Positions 21,630 through 26,297 of a stretch of 26,297 nucleotides of DNA are shown here, in pieces. Both the position numbers and the translations under genes were made by a program. Positions within the stretch are counted from its first letter, which is position 1. The number at the start of each line of letters is the position of its first letter. The DNA comes from Ophiothrix spiculata. Lineage: Eukaryota > Echinodermata > Ophiuroidea > Amphilepidida > Ophiotrichidae. The notes beneath the pieces were generated by a model. That model saw nothing but the letters and a program-made list of their open reading frames with translations. It did no database searches and was not told the origin of the DNA. The stretch lies in assembly GCA_000969725.1 (NCBI GenBank), contig JXSR01S028892.1. One strand, 5' to 3'.

Positions 21630-21804
21630 TCAAAATTTGACAGCTCTACCATTTATAGATCTCACATAACAAGCCTTCAAATCTTCGTACTTTTCCGCAA
21701 TTTTGTGTATAAAGCTATGGGCGCCACCCCCACCGGCGCCACCCCCACCGCCTCCACCCTTGACCCACTCGACATTTTGGTCAATTACTTCACTATTGCT
21801 AAAC
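21630..21804 (-). CDS. Possible glycine-rich terminal exon (B only)
   Basis: Read on the minus strand from an acceptor-like 'gccacag' (ending 21805), the frame runs 57 codons to TGA at 21632-21630. It reads FSNSEVIDQNVEWV, then K, eleven glycines broken by one alanine, AHS, and ends KIAEKYEDLKACYVRSINGR with AVKF. AATAAA signals follow on the same strand at about 21496-21491 and 21433-21428, as expected of a last exon with a 3' UTR. The GC-rich tract holds two 15 bp units. The opposite strand is also open for 59 codons here, which weakens the call. The stretch is missing from copy A. Protein not recognised. Confidence 0.28.
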
Positions 21805-22072
21805 CTGTGGCTTTAATTCTTTTTTTATTTAGTACCTGGATAAATTATCTTTAATATGATACCAAAAGTGCTATGGTTCGGTGACAACTTCTATCAAAAA
21901 TAAAGACATTTATCATGATTTTAACGATTTCTTGAAACGGCTCCACATTATTTGATATACCTATTCGTGACTTAGGTCCCACAACGCTATGTTGCATCTA
22001 ATAATTATTGTAAACTTGAAAAGTATCAAAGTTCTTTGAAAACATTAAAAGAAAGAGCTCCTCCATTACATT

Positions 22073-22390
22073 ATATCAACATAGCAAAATACTTAATGTT
22101 TCAGTCTGTTGCCTGTCTTCTATTTTTTTATAAGAGTAAACTTATAGGACTCGTGTCACATGAAACATTTTATATAAATTTGAGCGAACCAAGTATGTTT
22201 ATTAGTGTTTGTTATGACGTTTCTAGAACGCCCTTCGGCTATATCACATACAATCTGGAAAACAGTATATACAATCGTTTGCAAATTGCATTTGTCTACT
22301 CGAGTGAAGTTGGCATTAAGATATGCCATTATTTCAAAGAAGAGTCTATGTCAGACTTTAAAGCATGATATTTATCACCGCCAAAAGTTG
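22073..22390. other. Unusually conserved block, copy B
   Basis: Partner of 5990-6310. A plus-strand frame of 110 codons also runs through it (22036-22368), but all four core differences from copy A would change residues in that frame and a one-base indel near 22127 shifts it, so the plus frame is not favoured. Confidence 0.6.
22156..22329 (-). CDS. Conserved small ORF, 57 codons (copy B)
   Basis: Same start, stop and length as the frame at 6075-6248, differing by one residue (Gln in place of His). A GTGAC donor-like site overlaps the stop (exon end at 22160). Splicing from it to the acceptor at 21805 would keep phase into the glycine-rich exon at 21630-21804, making ATG plus TTT AGC. This is only a possibility, and copy A lacks the second exon. 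Function unknown. Confidence 0.35.
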   Translation of the reverse strand: MAYLNANFTRVDKCNLQTIVYTVFQIVCDIAEGRSRNVITNTNKHTWFAQIYIKCFM

Positions 22391-23646
22391 AAATACTGTT
22401 GCATGTTACTTGAGAGAGAACAAACTTGCAGTTTTATAAATCTAAACATACCATAAATGATCTTTAAAAACATTTAATTCTTTTTTAGAGCCATACTTAT
22501 ATTTACTTATTGTCACATCGCGTCATTTTTGTGCTGTTTTATTTGATCCACCCAAATCATTTTCTATATTGTAAAGAATCACAATGAATATTTTTTATGT
22601 TAAATTATCCAGGTTTATTGTATTTTAAGTTAAAATGTGACTCTTAAAAGAGTTTTACAGAATGTCAATAAAAAACAATTCACTATTAGAAATTGTCAGT
22701 TATACCATTTATCACTAAAATTTTGAGTAATATAAATAATATAAATTTTAACCGTGTTTATATAGTTATCCAGTCTGCCCACGCAGTGTTCTGGTAGAAA
22801 AAAAAGTAACATATTAAAGGAACAAAATAAATCAGCGGATACGTAGGGGTAATTTGGGTTCAAGATGGGCACATTTAAGAAGATTTATTGGTCATTTTCC
22901 TCACGATTTTTCTTAATCTTCCCTATTATTTTTTCCTTCTCTACCCGATTTTGCCACCAAACAGTCTAACAGTTCCCTCTTCCTTGCCCCTTCATGTCTT
23001 TACCACTGTTTGACTGTATTTTTTGTTTATAGCAAACTGTAAATTGAACAGGCATACAATGTAAATATTACCTCGTGGTTCCGAATTGAAAGACCTCACT
23101 ATTAATGTTATATCAGTCTATTGTAATTTATTTAACTACGCTTTATCACTGACTTTTCTTCAACTTGGTGAAGTAGTTGTACCCCACCATAATAATGAGC
23201 GGACATACGCAGTACGTCTGTCTTTGTACCGTACATTCAAATACTACATGTAGAACCAGAAAGATGCTCTTGTAGGCCTACAATGTTGTTTGCATATTTC
23301 ACATTGAAATTTTGAATTGAAGTTCAGGCATTGTTTCCAAAGTATTAATTGAAGTAGAAACAAACAGGTACACCTTTATTTGGGTTAATTGTGTCCAGTA
23401 TTATGATCTTCACATAAACATGTTGACCAAACATCGGCTCTGCTACCGCAAACGTGCTGACGTTGGTCCAATCATGTTTCCTATCTGGGGTGTGACGTCA
23501 TATGCTTCTTACTAATTTTTATATGTACCTGCATTGCTATCGCGCTATATAATTTCATTGCCCTATTTACCTTTTAATACATGCAATACATTGTTGTACA
23601 CTTGGGAATACTAAAATGGATTGGCTAGGGTTAACCGGGGGGGGGG

Positions 23647-23949
23647 GGGCATTCAAGTATAATGTTACAGGCATAGCTTGACCAATTTTTTTCAAAACAT
23701 CCCCTAAAGGGTGTTTGTTTATGAAAATATACCCTTTTCCACCCATTCACACCCTTAATCGGGAATTTACGGTTACCGTCTTAACACTAGTGTTTGAAAA
23801 AGTACCCTATTTCTTAAACATGAGCTAAAATGGCTGTTTTTGATACCCTAAAAGGTGTCACCTGATACACCCTTTTGTCCTAAAAACAACAACCCTAATT
23901 CACCTTTTTCTTGGTCACGCTATGCCTGCAGCATTATACTTGAGTGCCC
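23647..23949. mobile_element. 303 bp MITE, family member 2
   Basis: The left end GGGCATTCAAGTATAATGTT then acaggcatagcttgaccaa is matched by the reverse complement of the right end, GGGCACTCAAGTATAATGCT then gcaggcatagcgtgaccaa: TIRs of about 40 bp with few mismatches. It is flanked by a run of 13 G (23637-23649) on the left and a C-rich run on the right, so the exact termini and target duplication are blurred. Same family as 13542-13804. Confidence 0.87.
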
Positions 23950-24183
23950 TCCCCCCCTCCCCCATCCCGGGAGTGTTAACAACATTCCTCCAGATACAAA
24001 GAAGGCGTGGATATGGTGATTATTGTAAAGAATGGAAATATGTTGTCTCATGATTAGTAATTTTAGAAATATTACTAAAATTTAGCACAAACAATATGAA
24101 CCACACGTAAAATAGCACACGCTAATAGAATGCAGCAAAGAATAGTTTCATCTAATTTTATCTCATCTCAAAGTCGTGTTGTT

Positions 24184-24832
24184 AGGCCGAATTCATAAAG
24201 GTAGCAATTGCTATTCTATAGCTTTTTCTTGAATTTCCTTTCTTAGAAGCTAGTATTGACTTGCAAGAAAAAGCTCTCTAATGGCCGCAAAAGCTATCTT
24301 TAATCCCTTCCAAGCAATTGCTCGTCTGGATACTAATTGCTTACATTTGTATTCAAAAAGCTGACCCTTTGCTTACAACATGTAGCAATAACTTACATTT
24401 TACTAAGATCCTATATGAAGAGCTTATCATAGGTATACATTTGTGTTTTCTGCTATATTTGTACTGCGTACGAAAAAAACACTGAAGTATACTAGTGCTG
24501 CGTTACTATAGATGATATAAACCATGATGCTATTTGTCAAAAACTGCGAAAATTTGAAACCGAAAATGTAACATTTTGTGTCTGAAAACGACCACGCGGT
24601 AGACAAAGCAATTTCTAACTTTGTGTAAGCAAAAGCTAGCCTGCCAATTGTTTCTATGGTAGCTTTTGCTTGTCTGGGTTTAATCCAGACAAGAAAAAAA
24701 GTACTAGTCCTAGCTAAAGGTCGTGAATATGTTTAAAGCGATTGCTAAGGCCAATACTTTTTCTAGTCTAGCTATTGCTTTTTCTTAATGTCTTTTTCTT
24801 ACTAGCAATTGCTACTTTTATGAATTCGGCCT
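24184..24832. mobile_element. 649 bp MITE with 30 bp TIRs
   Basis: The left end AGGCCGAATTCATAAAGGTA then gcaattgcta is mirrored by tagcaattgc then TACTTTTATGAATTCGGCCT at the right end, with about two mismatches. Sub-terminal regions are rich in repeated 'agcaattgct', 'gctttttct' and 'aaaagct' motifs in both orientations, a common trait of hAT-like or PIF-like MITEs, but the flanks (gtgttgtt against gtcgtctt) do not give a clean target duplication. Non-coding. Confidence 0.85.
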
Positions 24833-25264
24833 GTCGTCTTTTCTCTTATTGGATGGCTTCTTATTTAACATATATAGTAACCGACCATTGCAAAATTGCC
24901 CTGCTACGCTTACAATAATTATGTGTTTTCTAATCGGGAAGTGATTCGTTGTAATTTTGCTTCCATTACTTCTTTTGCCCGTCTTGTTTGTGTTTTCTAT
25001 CAAATTTTGCATTATTTGTTTGTCGGTGCGTATGTGTGTGCAGATGAAAAACTAAGTAGCTCTGATAATACAATTAACTTAGGGAACCTTTGAGGACCTT
25101 CTCTAGATGCATTTAAGATATAATACTTTTCTGTGGGTCCCATACAAATACACCTCCATTTTGAAACAGCCAACCCCAAGAATACCAATCTCCAAAACCT
25201 CAAAAAGAATCCTTAAAAATTGTGTTTTACCAGACATTTAGGGTTAAAAGTACAAAAAATCAAA

Positions 25265-25683
25265 AAAAGTTATAACATCGTGATAAATATATAAAAATTC
25301 AAGCATGACATAGCGGAGCAAGCTTTACCTTCAATCATGTGCATTAGCAGGATGTACAGGAGTGAAGTGAAGTTTTAATTTAAGAGGTTGTCAGCTAGGA
25401 CAAGAGTTTAATATAAACTACATCATTGAATGACCACCACCTGTCCACTTGATGAAAACTGGATCAAGTGATTTACTTTAGTCTACACTGGGTCCTTTAC
25501 AACATTGTACTGAACGCCCGTGTTAACTTACCCGTTTTTGTGTCTTTTTGTCTATTACTACTACATATTGCAAATCAAACAACAAACCAAAAATAAAGTA
25601 ACTATACCATGCTTTTCATGTAAGCAGGTAGACAGCTAAAATTAAATTAAATAATAACAGTTTTTGTAAGTCACGCTTTCAAT
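25265..25683. other. Highly similar block near right end, copy B
   Basis: Partner of 9060-9455, about 95% identical and non-coding. Its right edge (about 25680) is the uninterrupted site into which the 635 bp MITE inserted in copy A. Confidence 0.55.
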
Positions 25684-25835
25684 ATAAAGATGCTGCACTC
25701 ATTCATCTTATCATGTAGTTATGTGTTAAATAAATAAAGTTAAATAACAATGAACTATCTCGTGGTTACTGGTACTCATTGTTTTGACCATTTGCTTCTC
25801 GTATTCAAGATTCATGTTTAGGTCTCATACATATG

Positions 25836-25983
25836 TGTCCCGCCGCGGCAAAAGGGTGCAGTTGTCGGCACCTACATGTTGCTCATTGTAGCATATCTGA
25901 TGCATACAAGTAGCATACATCAGATATGCTAAAAGGAACAACATGTACGAGCCGACAACTGCACCCTTTTGCCGCGGCGGTCC
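25836..25983. mobile_element. 148 bp palindromic insertion with 7 bp target duplication
   Basis: The element runs from TGTCCCGCCGCGG to CCGCGGCGGTCC. Both arms contain CGCCGCGGCAAAAGGGTGCA followed by gttgtcggc, and the palindrome continues through 'tagcatatctgatg' to a loop of a few bases, so nearly the whole 148 bp can fold back. It is flanked by ACATATG (25829-25835) and ACATACG (25984-25990). Copy A has the single site ACATATG at 10232-10238 with continuous flanks. This is a GC-rich hairpin in otherwise AT-rich DNA, inserted after the duplication. Confidence 0.9.
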
Positions 25984-26297
25984 ACATACGCCTATAGCTC
26001 ACTCTGTGCTTGAAGTTGATATTTATTCCTTTTTAACCAACATTTCATATTTTATTTCATAAAAAGTAGGACAAGCAGAGCAAATAACTGTATTGTGTTG
26101 CATAATTAATATTTGACCTTATTCTCATTTCGTATTTCATTTTGTTTAATATTTAGTTTTCTTTAAGGCTACAGTCCCTAAATGGGTGCCAATTTTGCCA
26201 ACGGCATCTTTACTGCAACTTTTTACCTACTTACACATATCAGAATAATACAATTTTGGCGTACATATGTAATCGAGTCTCTAGTTTATACATGAGT

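Larger units (their letters stand above)
23585..24860. other. Copy-B-only stretch containing two MITEs
   Basis: Copy A has an unrelated 545 bp here (8190-8735). The B stretch consists largely of the MITEs at 23647-23949 and 24184-24832, with about 230 bp of unassigned sequence between them. No gene is seen. Confidence 0.6.
15088..26166 (+). repeat. Segmental duplication, copy B
   Basis: This 11.1 kb segment repeats copy A in direct orientation. B-specific insertions or divergent replacements lie at 15240-15500, 16379-17645, 17700-17905, 18425-18490, 18733-18995, 20301-21975, 23100-23230, 23585-24860 and 25836-25983. Homology ends at about 26166, where copy A continues 'cccatttattatt' and copy B 'ggctacagtccc'. 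Uncollapsed haplotypes are an alternative explanation, but divergence of 10-20% plus many independent insertions is more than is usual between alleles. Confidence 0.93.

Noticed and set aside
22036-22368. 110-codon plus-strand frame, the longest in the window
   Set aside because: A one-base indel near 22127 relative to copy A shifts its first part, and every base difference in the shared core changes a residue in this frame, while most are silent on the opposite strand.
1-26297. tRNA, rRNA, CRISPR arrays, bacterial operons
   Set aside because: No tRNA box A/B pair, rRNA-like sequence, spaced direct repeats or ribosome-binding-site-led gene series was seen; the ORFs are short and scattered as in eukaryotic intergenic DNA.

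Overview
The window is AT-rich, has no long open reading frame, no ribosomal or tRNA gene, and carries many short inverted-repeat transposons. It reads as non-coding DNA of a eukaryote, most likely a marine invertebrate animal. The abundance of TIR elements, a CR1/L2-like LINE 3' end and scattered 'taggcct' motifs suggest this, but I cannot name the species. No bacterial gene organisation is present.

The dominant structure is a large, old, direct segmental duplication. Copy A runs from about 92 to 10405 and copy B from about 15088 to 26166, with a 4.7 kb unique spacer (10406-15087) between them. Blocks line up in the same order and orientation (for example 122/15117, 1690/15540, 2830/16120, 3500/17915, 4030/18490, 4640/19310, 5270/19710, 6000/22083, 6780/22845, 7820/23280, 8740/24865, 9060/25268, 10100/25690). 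Identity, judged by eye, is roughly 80-90% in the left and middle parts and about 93-95% near the right end.

The two copies act as an insertion record, because each carries elements missing from the other. Copy A alone has a LINE 3' end (246-482), a 180 bp palindrome (2304-2483), a 285 bp TA-flanked MITE (4856-5140) and a 635 bp MITE (9456-10090). Copy B alone has a 1.27 kb segment between 9 bp direct repeats (16379-17645), a 1055 bp foldback element (20311-21365), a possible glycine-rich terminal exon (21630-21804), two MITEs (23647-23949, 24184-24832) and a 148 bp palindrome (25836-25983). Four of these have a readable empty site in the other copy. The spacer holds a MITE, an AT tract and two abutting inverted-repeat elements; one of these belongs to the same family as a copy-B MITE.

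Coding evidence is thin. The best candidate is a 57-codon minus-strand frame kept at identical length in both copies (6075-6248 and 22156-22329). It lies in an unusually conserved 320 bp block, and 3 of its 4 differences are silent in that frame. Weaker candidates are the glycine-rich exon-like segment and a decayed gene-like segment present in both copies. Nothing here supports a complete conventional protein-coding gene.
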